This document shows, in pieces, positions 26,162-33,421 of a stretch of 64,000 nucleotides of DNA. The DNA lies in NCBI GenBank assembly GCA_038749595.1, contig JBCDHW010000011.1, positions 29,955 through 93,954 of the forward strand, written 5' to 3'. The notes under the pieces are model-generated. The model was not told where the DNA came from. It did no database searches and saw only the letters and a program-made list of their open reading frames with translations. This stretch comes from Parvularcula sp038749595 (GTDB lineage: Bacteria > Pseudomonadota > Alphaproteobacteria > Caulobacterales > Parvularculaceae). How positions within the stretch are numbered: the stretch's first letter is position 1; every line of letters starts with the position of its first letter. The position numbers and the translations under genes are program-made.

Positions 26162-27239
26162 AAAGGTCGAGGAGATTGAGAGCGTCCAACGCCGCGGGAT
26201 TGCCGCTTTCCTGCTGGGTCACCAAGGCCTGCGCCACATTGCGGAGCGCGCCCTCCCCCAGCAAATCCGCCAAGTCTTGCTCAGCGGTGACGACATCAAG
26301 AGCGTCGTCGGACCAAGCGAGATGCGCAAAGCTTTGGGCCTGCTCTGCGAGGAACGTCTCCCACGCACGCTTTTCCGAGAACCTTGCGTTGCCCGAGAGG
26401 CTGAGGTTCAGCAATGTTCGGTCATGGTCCACGCCGGTGGGCAAAACCGCGTCTAAGCTTGGTTCACTTTGCTGTTCCGGATGCAAAACGATATCGACTT
26501 TGAGCCAGTCAAAACCACCAACACGGATCGTCTCCGGCGCATCCGCATTCTCGGTATCCACCAAGAGCACTTGGCCCCGCTCGTTGTTCCGGAAGCTGTC
26601 TGGCTCCGGGGTTCCCGAATAAAACGCCCGCGGCCCGGCACGCTTGGTTCCATGCCAATCACCCAAAGCGAGGTAGGCTAGAGACGATCGGTCGGAGCGA
26701 TCGCTTGGGATCAAAGCGCGCGGGTCGGGATCAGATCCAAACCCCTGAACGCTGCCGTGCGCGAGACCAATCAGAACCTCCGCTGAAACGTTTGGGCTCT
26801 CAAACCATGCCGTTAAATCGCGATTTGGGTGCTTCGATGTCCACGGCGCGGGGAGGATTGCCACCTCGTCCTCGACCATCACCGGCCTGGGCTCGAGCAG
26901 GGGGTGAACGTTGTTCGGGATCCCCATCTCACTTAGCCTCTGCCAAAGACTGTTGGGCCCTGAGGGGTCGTGGTTCCCCGGCAGCAGCCACCAATAGATG
27001 TCCTTGGCCTTGCTCAACCGATCGAGCGTCCGGCGCAGCACACGGTCGGCGGGCTGCACATGGTCGAACACATCGCCAGCGACCAACACGTGGGTCACAC
27101 TTGCGGTGCGGGCGGTCTCAGCGATCCTGTCGATCACCGCATAGCGCTCTTCCTGCAGGCGAAATTTCGTTTCGTCCTCGAAATTGCCGAATGGCTTCCC
27201 TATTTGCCAGTCCGCCGTATGGATAAACCGAAAGCGCAT
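26148..27239 (-). CDS. SbcD/Mre11-like metallophosphoesterase (YhaO type)
   Basis: 363 residues, calcineurin-like nuclease. Motifs: HTADWQIGKPF (Asp10), AGDVFDH (Asp55), LPGNHD (Asn89-His90) and the later GLAHGSVQG. In motif I the usual His after Asp is Gln12, so metal 1 coordination differs from classical SbcD. Predicted to pair with the SbcC-like ATPase as an ATP-dependent nuclease. Its ATG overlaps the repA stop as TGATG and its 3' end overlaps the ATPase gene by 14 bp, so all three are translationally coupled. Confidence 0.85.
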   Translation of the reverse strand: MRFRFIHTADWQIGKPFGNFEDETKFRLQEERYAVIDRIAETARTASVTHVLVAGDVFDHVQPADRVLRRTLDRLSKAKDIYWWLLPGNHDPSGPNSLWQRLSEMGIPNNVHPLLEPRPVMVEDEVAILPAPWTSKHPNRDLTAWFESPNVSAEVLIGLAHGSVQGFGSDPDPRALIPSDRSDRSSLAYLALGDWHGTKRAGPRAFYSGTPEPDSFRNNERGQVLLVDTENADAPETIRVGGFDWLKVDIVLHPEQQSEPSLDAVLPTGVDHDRTLLNLSLSGNARFSEKRAWETFLAEQAQSFAHLAWSDDALDVVTAEQDLADLLGEGALRNVAQALVTQQESGNPAALDALNLLDLYARQ

Positions 27240-28366
27240 CAGTTGGGCAGAGGATTGCGCTTTGCGTAGGTGGTGAAGAACGCGAGGAAGGCGGCATCAG
27301 GACGACGCGGCGCCTCTTTTCTTTCGGCCCACCGGCGCCATTCGTCGAGAACGGCGTACTTATCGTACCCCGGAAACAGCTTTGCCGCGCGTTCCAGCGC
27401 ATGGGGTGACACATCGAGATCAGCTGGCGCGGCCGGAGCTGAAATCCTGGGCTGCTCGACAATGTCGACAGGCGGCTCAATGGTCACTTGCCGCCGCTCT
27501 GGACGCGCCCGTCCTTTTGGTCGGAACACGACCATGGGGTTTCGTTTTGATACCGTAACATTGAAACCGGACGCGTTAATCAAGCGCGCGCCGTCGGACT
27601 GGGGATCGTCGACGACGAAGAGATCGTATTCAGGGATCGGCTGTCGGCTTTCCACGTCACGCAGCGCTGCTTTGAACTTGGCCGGGCGATCCTCCGACCC
27701 GACTTTCTTCTGAAGTTTGCCAAGCCCAATGTGAAAGAAGCGCTGCTGCCCGCAATGAACCCGTGCCAACTCATAAAGCCGGCGTTCAATCGGAGACAAT
27801 TGGAAGTAGTTGGAATCGTAGGTCAGGATCTTCTGGTCTTTGATGATCGCGCGATAGAGCCAGTCGCAGAGGCGCACCTTCACCCGGCTCAGCCGTTTGG
27901 TGCCATCCGCGTTCTTCGTGTAGCTCATCTTCGCTTCAGAAACCCAGGAGAAGAACCCGTCTTCGCCTTCGCCGCCCGCCTCGATGTTGGTTTTGATCTG
28001 GGTCCCTTGCAAACGTTCAAGCGCACCGTGAATGCGTTGATAGCTTCGGGCCGAACGGTTTCCGCCGATGACCCTAATGAAGTCGTGGGCGGTGAAACTG
28101 TACTCTTGGCTTGGGGTTTGTTGTCGTTTCATCTGCGAAACGAGTAAGCTCGCGATGTAGAGAAGGATCTCTTTGTCATAGATTGTCGCGACGCCCGTCT
28201 GGCTCGGACGCACTTCGATCGAGACGAAATCGTCGGCGTAGGTAATCGGCTGCATACGCCGGCCTTTGGAAAGCGCGAAGAAAGGGAACGCCATCACCGA
28301 GCGCTCACCCTTCACATGCCCGTGGAGGGGGCTGTCCAACTCAACAAGGCTCAATTGTTCTGACAC
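27239..28366 (-). CDS. repA: Plasmid-type replication initiator RepA
   Basis: 375 residues, matching the alphaproteobacterial RPA/replication initiator protein A family. It shows PFFALSKGRR near the N-terminus, IYDKEILLYIASLL, the FTAHDFIRVIGGNRSARSYQRIHGALERLQGT region, LSRVKVRLCDWLYRAI and YFQLSPIERRLYELARVHCG. The two winged-helix initiator plan is inferred from the family. A C-terminal extension (about 275-375) is less conserved. It faces away from parA across a 609-bp region that holds iteron-like repeats. The stop overlaps the start of the SbcD-like gene. Its presence beside chromosomal genes suggests an integrated replicon or an unusual second origin. Confidence 0.9.
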   Translation of the reverse strand: MSEQLSLVELDSPLHGHVKGERSVMAFPFFALSKGRRMQPITYADDFVSIEVRPSQTGVATIYDKEILLYIASLLVSQMKRQQTPSQEYSFTAHDFIRVIGGNRSARSYQRIHGALERLQGTQIKTNIEAGGEGEDGFFSWVSEAKMSYTKNADGTKRLSRVKVRLCDWLYRAIIKDQKILTYDSNYFQLSPIERRLYELARVHCGQQRFFHIGLGKLQKKVGSEDRPAKFKAALRDVESRQPIPEYDLFVVDDPQSDGARLINASGFNVTVSKRNPMVVFRPKGRARPERRQVTIEPPVDIVEQPRISAPAAPADLDVSPHALERAAKLFPGYDKYAVLDEWRRWAERKEAPRRPDAAFLAFFTTYAKRNPLPN

Positions 28367-28525
28367 AGCTACGCTCCTTAAGCGCCTCGACGCGCCATCC
28401 GATCACAGGCCATCAGAGAGTCCACGATTCGAGTTCGTGCAAACGGGGATTCATCCCCAATAGCACGAGGATTTCTCCCCGAAGCGCATCAGCGCACGGT
28501 CGGGAGGCCCTGGATTCCCTCGGTT

Positions 28526-28603
28526 TCGTCCTTTCGCGGACAATGGCCTGAGCATCATCGTGCTTTCAGGGACGTTTGCGTTCTATCGTCCGCGAAAGCA
28601 CGA
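28526..28603. repeat. Three evenly spaced initiator-like sites in the repA upstream region
   Basis: Sites at 28526-28539 and 28558-28571 (minus orientation) and 28590-28603 (plus) share the plus-orientation form CC[GC][CT]GAAAG[CG]ACGA. Each is preceded by GT in its own orientation. They start exactly 32 bp apart, about three helical turns. The opposed orientation is what an initiator dimer operator shows, so repA autoregulation is plausible. Confidence 0.55.
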
Positions 28604-28696
28604 ATCTGGCCGGGCGCGCTCTAGCGTCTCTTCGAATCGCGGGGGCACAGAGCCGCAGAAAACCCCTTTTCTTTCGGAAAACCGCAGCGGAGCTGC

Positions 28697-28770
28697 TGTT
28701 ATTTGGATTATATGGTTATTAAATTAGAGGGAAACGAAGTCATTGAACAGAAACAGTAAAACAATGATTT
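28697..28770. other. A+T-rich stretch, candidate DNA unwinding element
   Basis: This stretch is strikingly A+T-rich in a GC-rich window (for example GGATTATATGGTTATTAAAT) and sits directly before the direct iterons. Unwinding role is inferred from position. Confidence 0.45.
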
Positions 28771-28774
28771 TGAG

Positions 28775-28889
28775 CCCCGAAACCACGACTCTTTGTCCCT
28801 AATCACACGATGTCATAGGCCGTGAAAACACGACTGCTGGACCGCGAAACCACGAGCGCGATCCCGTGGCCTGCCCCGTGAAAACACGA
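28775..28889 (+). repeat. Four direct iteron repeats
   Basis: Copies at 28775-28788, 28820-28833, 28842-28855 and 28876-28889 follow the consensus CCGYGAAAMCACGA; the first has one mismatch. Starts are 45, 22 and 34 bp apart, close to four, two and three turns of an 11-bp helix, so all lie on roughly one face of the DNA. This is the expected pattern for RepA monomer binding. Confidence 0.65.
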
Positions 28890-28975
28890 ACGTCTCCCAC
28901 CGAGTGATGCGGGTGCTTGCATCTGCTGCGGAAATCGGCACTGTCCTCAAAATTCCGCCGCGAAGGAGATGAGTC

Positions 28976-30181
28976 GTGCAAAGCGACGATAATGAGCAAC
29001 GCCACAGCGGCGCACGCGCCACGCTTTCATCGATAGGCCAATTGGTGACAACCGCCGACGGTATCCTCGATTCGATGCGCGGTATGGCCGAGGAACGTCT
29101 GGATGAGGCGGGGCCCCGGCGTTACCGCATGACGGAGGCAGCGCAGCTTGTGGGCCGCTCGGTCGACGCGATCCGGCGGGCGGAGGCAGCGGGCGATCTT
29201 CCCGCACCGCAACTGCGCAGCTCAGGACAGCGGGCGGGATACACCCTCGCCGATGTGAACCGCATGCGCGCCCATTTCGGCACCAGGCCGAGCCGCGATC
29301 CAGCCGATCCTCCCGTGGTCCTCGCCGTCCAGAACTTCAAAGGCGGCGTCGGTAAAAGCACGATTTCGGCGCACGCAGCGCAATACTTTGCCGAGCGCGG
29401 GTACCGTGTCTTGATCGTCGACACAGACAGCCAGGCATCGACAACCGCCTTGTTCGGTTTTAATCCAGACGCTGATATCGATACCGAAACGACATTGTTG
29501 CCGTATCTCATTGCCGATCGATCGGATGGCATCGGCTATGCCATCCGCCCCACCCGCTGGGATGGACTTGATCTCGTTCCGGCAAATCTCGGGCTCTATT
29601 CGGCAGAATACATTCTCTCCCAACAAGTGAAAGGCGACGTTGCCCGGTTGTCACGCTTAAAGGGGGGCCTGCTTGAGGCCGCTGCCTCTTATGACGTTGT
29701 GATTATCGACCCCCCGCCTGCGCTCGGGATGATATCCCTCTCGGTACTCCAGGCGGCGACGGCGATCCTGATACCAACCCCGCCGAATTCCATCGATTTC
29801 GCGTCGACTGCGGCGTATCTTGCGATGCTCGAAGAGGTGGTTGAGGCGCTCAACAACCAAACCCAGGAACCCGTAGCCTACAGTTTCGTGTCATTACTGG
29901 CGACAAAGGTTGTCGAGCAAAAAGGCGCCCATGAGGTGATGCGCGACGTGATGGGGCGCGCCTTCTCGGGTTCCATCTTGCCGACAGCGCTTTTGGATTC
30001 CGCTGAGTTCGATACGGCTTCGGTGGAGATGCGGACGGTTTTCGAAGCGAGCGGTGGACAGTCTCGGACGGCACGGCGGTGCCGCAACAACCTGCTTGCG
30101 GTGATGGGCGATCTGGAGGTGAAGATCCGTCAGACCTGGCCGTCACACCGCGCAAAGTTACGTCAGGAGGGAATCGCCTGA
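28976..30181 (+). CDS. parA: Plasmid partition ATPase ParA (type Ia, with N-terminal HTH)
   Basis: 401 residues. An N-terminal MerR-like helix-turn-helix (about 48-95, YRMTEAAQLVGRSVDAIRRAE) precedes the deviant Walker A KGGVGKST at 122-129, VLIVDTDSQAS and the Walker B strand VVIIDPPPALG. The N-terminal DNA-binding extension marks the plasmid P1/SopA-like class, not the short chromosomal ParA/Soj. GTG start with AAGGAG 7 bases upstream. It faces repA across the origin and is followed by a palindromic spacer and parB. Confidence 0.93.
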   Translation: MQSDDNEQRHSGARATLSSIGQLVTTADGILDSMRGMAEERLDEAGPRRYRMTEAAQLVGRSVDAIRRAEAAGDLPAPQLRSSGQRAGYTLADVNRMRAHFGTRPSRDPADPPVVLAVQNFKGGVGKSTISAHAAQYFAERGYRVLIVDTDSQASTTALFGFNPDADIDTETTLLPYLIADRSDGIGYAIRPTRWDGLDLVPANLGLYSAEYILSQQVKGDVARLSRLKGGLLEAAASYDVVIIDPPPALGMISLSVLQAATAILIPTPPNSIDFASTAAYLAMLEEVVEALNNQTQEPVAYSFVSLLATKVVEQKGAHEVMRDVMGRAFSGSILPTALLDSAEFDTASVEMRTVFEASGGQSRTARRCRNNLLAVMGDLEVKIRQTWPSHRAKLRQEGIA

Positions 30182-30183
30182 AC

Positions 30184-30227
30184 GTGTACATGTGCACACA
30201 CCGAGTTGAGCGTGCACGTGTGCACGC
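30184..30227. repeat. Two palindromes between parA and parB, candidate centromere (parS)
   Basis: GTGTACATGTGCAC (30184-30197, one mismatch in symmetry) and the perfect 18-bp palindrome GCGTGCACGTGTGCACGC (30210-30227) lie with centres 28 bp apart. They fill the 61-bp gap between the partition genes. Placement and symmetry suggest ParB or ParA binding; this is inference. Confidence 0.55.
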
Positions 30228-30242
30228 ATGAGGAGAGAGGCC

Positions 30243-31208
30243 ATGGCCCGCAAACGCGCACGAATTTTAGCCGATGCGATTAATGCGCGGCTTGAGTCGA
30301 ACACCGATGAGACGCCGAAACCCCGCAGAGACTACGCCGCGGAGCGCGGAAGCCTCATCTCCGAAGCCTCCGAAGGTCGGCTCAAGAACGGAAAACTGCG
30401 GCTGGTAGACCCCGCGATCTGCAAAATGTGGAGCGGCCATAACCGCCTTTATGAGCTTCTTTCGCCAGAAAGCTGCGGCGATCTCATCAAATCGATCAAA
30501 GCTGTAGGCCGGCAGGAAATGCCCGCGATCGTCAGGCCACTACCACCCGGGGAACCCTATCAATTTGAGGTCATTTGCGGCGCGCGTCGCCATTTTGCCG
30601 TTTCGCATTTGCGCAATGCCGAACACCGAACCGATATTGAGTACCTCGTCGACATCCGCGAAATCAGTGACGAAGAAGCTTTCCGCCTTTCTGATCTCGA
30701 AAATCGCGAACGCGAGGATATTTCCGACTACGAACGCTCGCGCGATTACGGGCGCGCGCTGCTGGCTTATTACAATAACAACAGAGCCTTGATGGCCGAG
30801 CGGCTGGGCGTGGATCGCACGTGGCTCAGCCGCTATCTCCGCATCGGCGAACTCCCCCCTGAAATCATTGGCGCTTATACGGATGTCCGCGAAATCGGCA
30901 TTCGCCATGCCGCTGAATTATCACCCCTTCTCGGCGGAGACCGCGACACCGCGATCCGGCAGGAGGCGGAAGCCATCACACGAGAAAAAAAGAGCGGGGC
31001 AGGGCTTCCGGCGCCAGCAATTTTGAAGCGGCTCAAAACAGCCGGCCTGAAAGCGCCCACGAAAACCGTTCAAGAGCGTCGCAATCCCGCGGGGAAACTT
31101 CTCGTCAGCGCGGAGTGGAAGCCGCGCACCGTCGTGCTCACTGTTCCGCGCGGCTCGCTCAACGACAAAGACGCTTTATTCGCCGCTTTGCGCGATCTCC
31201 TCGACTAA
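30243..31208 (+). CDS. parB: Plasmid partition protein ParB
   Basis: 321 residues. The ParB N-terminal nuclease-like domain shows the arginine patch region ICGARRHFAVSHLR, with ISDEEAFRLSDLENREREDISDYERSRDYGRAL. The central HTH follows (MAERLGVDRTWLSRYLRIGELP). The extreme N-terminus is basic (MARKRARILADAINARLES), as in ParBs that contact ParA. The ATG at 30243 has a GAGGAGAGAGG ribosome site; an upstream ATG at 30228 abuts the palindrome and is less likely. The 3' end overlaps the convergent winged-helix gene by 33 bp. Confidence 0.93.
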   Translation: MARKRARILADAINARLESNTDETPKPRRDYAAERGSLISEASEGRLKNGKLRLVDPAICKMWSGHNRLYELLSPESCGDLIKSIKAVGRQEMPAIVRPLPPGEPYQFEVICGARRHFAVSHLRNAEHRTDIEYLVDIREISDEEAFRLSDLENREREDISDYERSRDYGRALLAYYNNNRALMAERLGVDRTWLSRYLRIGELPPEIIGAYTDVREIGIRHAAELSPLLGGDRDTAIRQEAEAITREKKSGAGLPAPAILKRLKTAGLKAPTKTVQERRNPAGKLLVSAEWKPRTVVLTVPRGSLNDKDALFAALRDLLD

Positions 31209-32099
31209 CACGACTTCACTGTCGCGCCGCATCGAACGATCGAGCACCCGGTACGCCGCATCAAGCACCCGATCGATTTCATCCAGGGCCTTCTCATCGG
31301 TCGGCAGGATGATCGTGTTTTCAGGGACTGATTCGAAAGGCTGGGCATTTTCAGCGAGATAGATCAGCCAGCGCTGTCGCGAGGCCCGCTGACGGACAAT
31401 GCCTAGGTCCTCAAGCTGCCGTAGAAGCCGCGCAGCCGCTTGGCGGGTGAGACCGAGCGCATCGACAAGATACCGCGGGGTCAGTGCGTGAATCGTCCCC
31501 AAAAGCACGACGGTCTCACGAAGCCGGCTGTCCGACCGTGAAGCGGGGAGCGCCTGGAGCCACCGCGCGTAGTCGCGCTCGAGCTGCTCGAGTCGCGCCA
31601 GGCCTTCGATGCAGCGCTCTGTCACCAAGCGGAAGAACGCCTCGCTCCATCGTGGTCCGGAGTCCTCCGGCGGTAGAGCAAGTGCAACGGAGGGAAGCGC
31701 CCAACCGGTCACCAGACCCATCCGAAGGGGCGCCTCGAGCGCTAAGTCGCCAGCGGGCATATCGCCCTCAGACATTGCCCGGAGTGCATTCGTGATATCA
31801 GGGATCGAAGCCGCCGGTGTCGTGGTCACGCGCGTACGCCACAGGCGAAGAGCTTGCCCCCAAAAACGCCGCGCAGCCGCTGTATTAATCGACGGATTGC
31901 TGTCGGTGAGCCCGGCGCTTAACGCCAGCAAGCTTTCGGCCCGCATCGGCTCAACCCCGCGTGAATACAGGGTTGCAACCACTTGCGCTGTCTCGTGATT
32001 GAGCCACAAAGCCCGGATCGGCGACCGTTCGACGGCGGCGGCAAGGCGCCCCAAAGCGAAGCCAGCACTGATGGAAGGTGCGGTTTCCGAAGAAGTCAT
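31176..32099 (-). CDS. Winged-helix protein of the replication/partition module, unknown function
   Basis: 307 residues, mostly alpha-helical. Near the C-terminus a winged helix is clear: TPRYLVDALGLTRQAAARLLRQLEDLGIVRQRASRQRWLIY. The N-terminal 200 residues resemble the helical part of alphaproteobacterial plasmid proteins of the DUF1612/Fic-associated HTH type, but I am not sure of the family. Its 3' end overlaps parB by 33 bp, and an iteron-like site lies 71 bp upstream of its start. It may regulate copy number or partition of the module (inference). Confidence 0.7.
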   Translation of the reverse strand: MTSSETAPSISAGFALGRLAAAVERSPIRALWLNHETAQVVATLYSRGVEPMRAESLLALSAGLTDSNPSINTAAARRFWGQALRLWRTRVTTTPAASIPDITNALRAMSEGDMPAGDLALEAPLRMGLVTGWALPSVALALPPEDSGPRWSEAFFRLVTERCIEGLARLEQLERDYARWLQALPASRSDSRLRETVVLLGTIHALTPRYLVDALGLTRQAAARLLRQLEDLGIVRQRASRQRWLIYLAENAQPFESVPENTIILPTDEKALDEIDRVLDAAYRVLDRSMRRDSEVVLVEEIAQSGE

Positions 32100-32169
32100 G
32101 GAACCGTTAGTAAAGTGACCTGTTCCAGTCGTCGAGTGCTCAGTCGCGGTGCCGTTGGCAATCGCTGAT

Positions 32170-32183
32170 TCGTGGTTTCAGGG
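32170..32183 (-). repeat. Isolated iteron-like site upstream of the winged-helix gene
   Basis: On the minus strand it reads CCCTGAAACCACGA, differing from the origin consensus CCGYGAAAMCACGA at two positions and from the 28558 copy at one. It lies in the promoter region of the gene that starts at 32099, 3.3 kb from the main array, and marks the apparent edge of the module. Confidence 0.5.
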
Positions 32184-32248
32184 ATAACCCTTGCGTGACG
32201 CCTCCAGTTCACTCTTGCGCTGCAGCATAAACGGCGCACAACACCGAC

Positions 32249-33397
32249 ATGACCAAACCCGATCTCCGACCAGCGCAGCCATCGTTTTCGTCCGGTCCGT
32301 GTCCTAAGCGTCCGGGTTGGAGCGCGTCTTGTTTGAGCAGCCCGACGTTAGGGCGTTCGCACCGCTCGTCGATTGGGAAGGCGCGGCTCGCCGAAGCGAT
32401 TGATCGGACGCGCGCCGTCCTTGAGGTGCCGGAAGACTATCGGATTGGCATCGTGCCGGCGTCCGATACAGGCGCCGTTGAGTTGGCGATGTGGAACCTT
32501 TTGGGCCCGCGTCCCGTGACCGTCGCCGCGTGGGAGAGTTTCGGCCTCGACTGGCTTAAGGATGTGACGGGCCAGCTCAAGCTTGAGACAACGACGCTTA
32601 CGGCTGACTACGGCGCACTTCCTGATCTCAGCGGGGTGAGCAGCGAGCACGATGTCGTTTTCAATTGGAACGGGACGACGTCCGGCGTGCGGGTGCCTGA
32701 TGCTGATTGGATTTCTAAAGCGCGTCGTGGTCTGACGATATGCGACGCCACCTCGGCCGCATTTGCGCAGCCTCTCGATTGGGAAAAGCTCGATGTCATA
32801 ACGTTCAGTTGGCAGAAGGTTTTGGGCGGCGAGGCGCAGCACGGCGTTCTGGTCATGTCGCCGCGCGCCGTCCAACGGGTCGTCGACTATACGCCCCCTT
32901 GGCCGATGCCAAAGATCTTCCGCCTCAAGAAAGGCGATGGGATCAATGAAGGCATCTTCCGTGGTGAGACGATCAACACTCCGTCGATGCTTTGCGTCGA
33001 AGACTATCTCGACGCTCTCAATTGGGCGGAGCGCGTGGGCGGGCTTGATGGTTTGATCGGCCGCGCCAACGCAAACCTCCAAGCACTTGAGGCCTGGGCC
33101 GAAGGGCGGGATTGGATCGACTTTCTCGCTGCGCCGAATGTCCGTTCTAATACGTCCGTATGCCTCAAATTCACCGATAAGCGGCTGACCGAACGCCCTC
33201 AAGATGAGCAACAAGCGTTTATCAAGAAGATGACCGGATTGCTCGCCGATGAAGAGGTTGCGTATGATATCGCGGGGTATCGCGCTGCGCCACCGGGCCT
33301 GCGCATCTGGTGCGGTGCGACTGTTGAGACATCTGATATTGAAGCTCTAACCCCTTGGCTTGACTGGGCTTTCGACAAGACGATTGCTGCTCTTTAA
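32249..33397 (+). CDS. serC: Phosphoserine aminotransferase
   Basis: PLP-dependent conversion of 3-phosphohydroxypyruvate to phosphoserine. 382 residues of the alphaproteobacterial subclass, with SFSSGPCPKRPGWS at the N-terminus, PASDTGAVELAMWNLLG, VVFNWNGTTSGVRVPD and Lys190 in TFSWQKVLGGEAQHG as PLP anchor. First gene of a serine operon; serA follows after 24 bp. Confidence 0.96.
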   Translation: MTKPDLRPAQPSFSSGPCPKRPGWSASCLSSPTLGRSHRSSIGKARLAEAIDRTRAVLEVPEDYRIGIVPASDTGAVELAMWNLLGPRPVTVAAWESFGLDWLKDVTGQLKLETTTLTADYGALPDLSGVSSEHDVVFNWNGTTSGVRVPDADWISKARRGLTICDATSAAFAQPLDWEKLDVITFSWQKVLGGEAQHGVLVMSPRAVQRVVDYTPPWPMPKIFRLKKGDGINEGIFRGETINTPSMLCVEDYLDALNWAERVGGLDGLIGRANANLQALEAWAEGRDWIDFLAAPNVRSNTSVCLKFTDKRLTERPQDEQQAFIKKMTGLLADEEVAYDIAGYRAAPPGLRIWCGATVETSDIEALTPWLDWAFDKTIAAL

Positions 33398-33421
33398 CCA
33401 CAAAACGAGGATCTCCTTACG

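Larger units (their letters stand above)
28367..28975. other. Candidate replication origin between repA and parA
   Basis: 609 bp without a gene. It contains three related 14-bp sites near repA (28526-28603), an A+T-rich stretch around 28697-28770 that could melt, and four direct iteron-like repeats near parA (28775-28889). I see no clear DnaA box of the form TTATNCACA. This layout (operator-like sites at the initiator, AT-rich DNA, iterons) is that of an iteron plasmid origin; function is inferred. Confidence 0.6.

Noticed and set aside
28680..28975. DnaA boxes in the candidate origin
   Set aside because: I looked for TTATNCACA and close forms on both strands and found none; the origin case rests on the iteron repeats and AT-rich DNA only.
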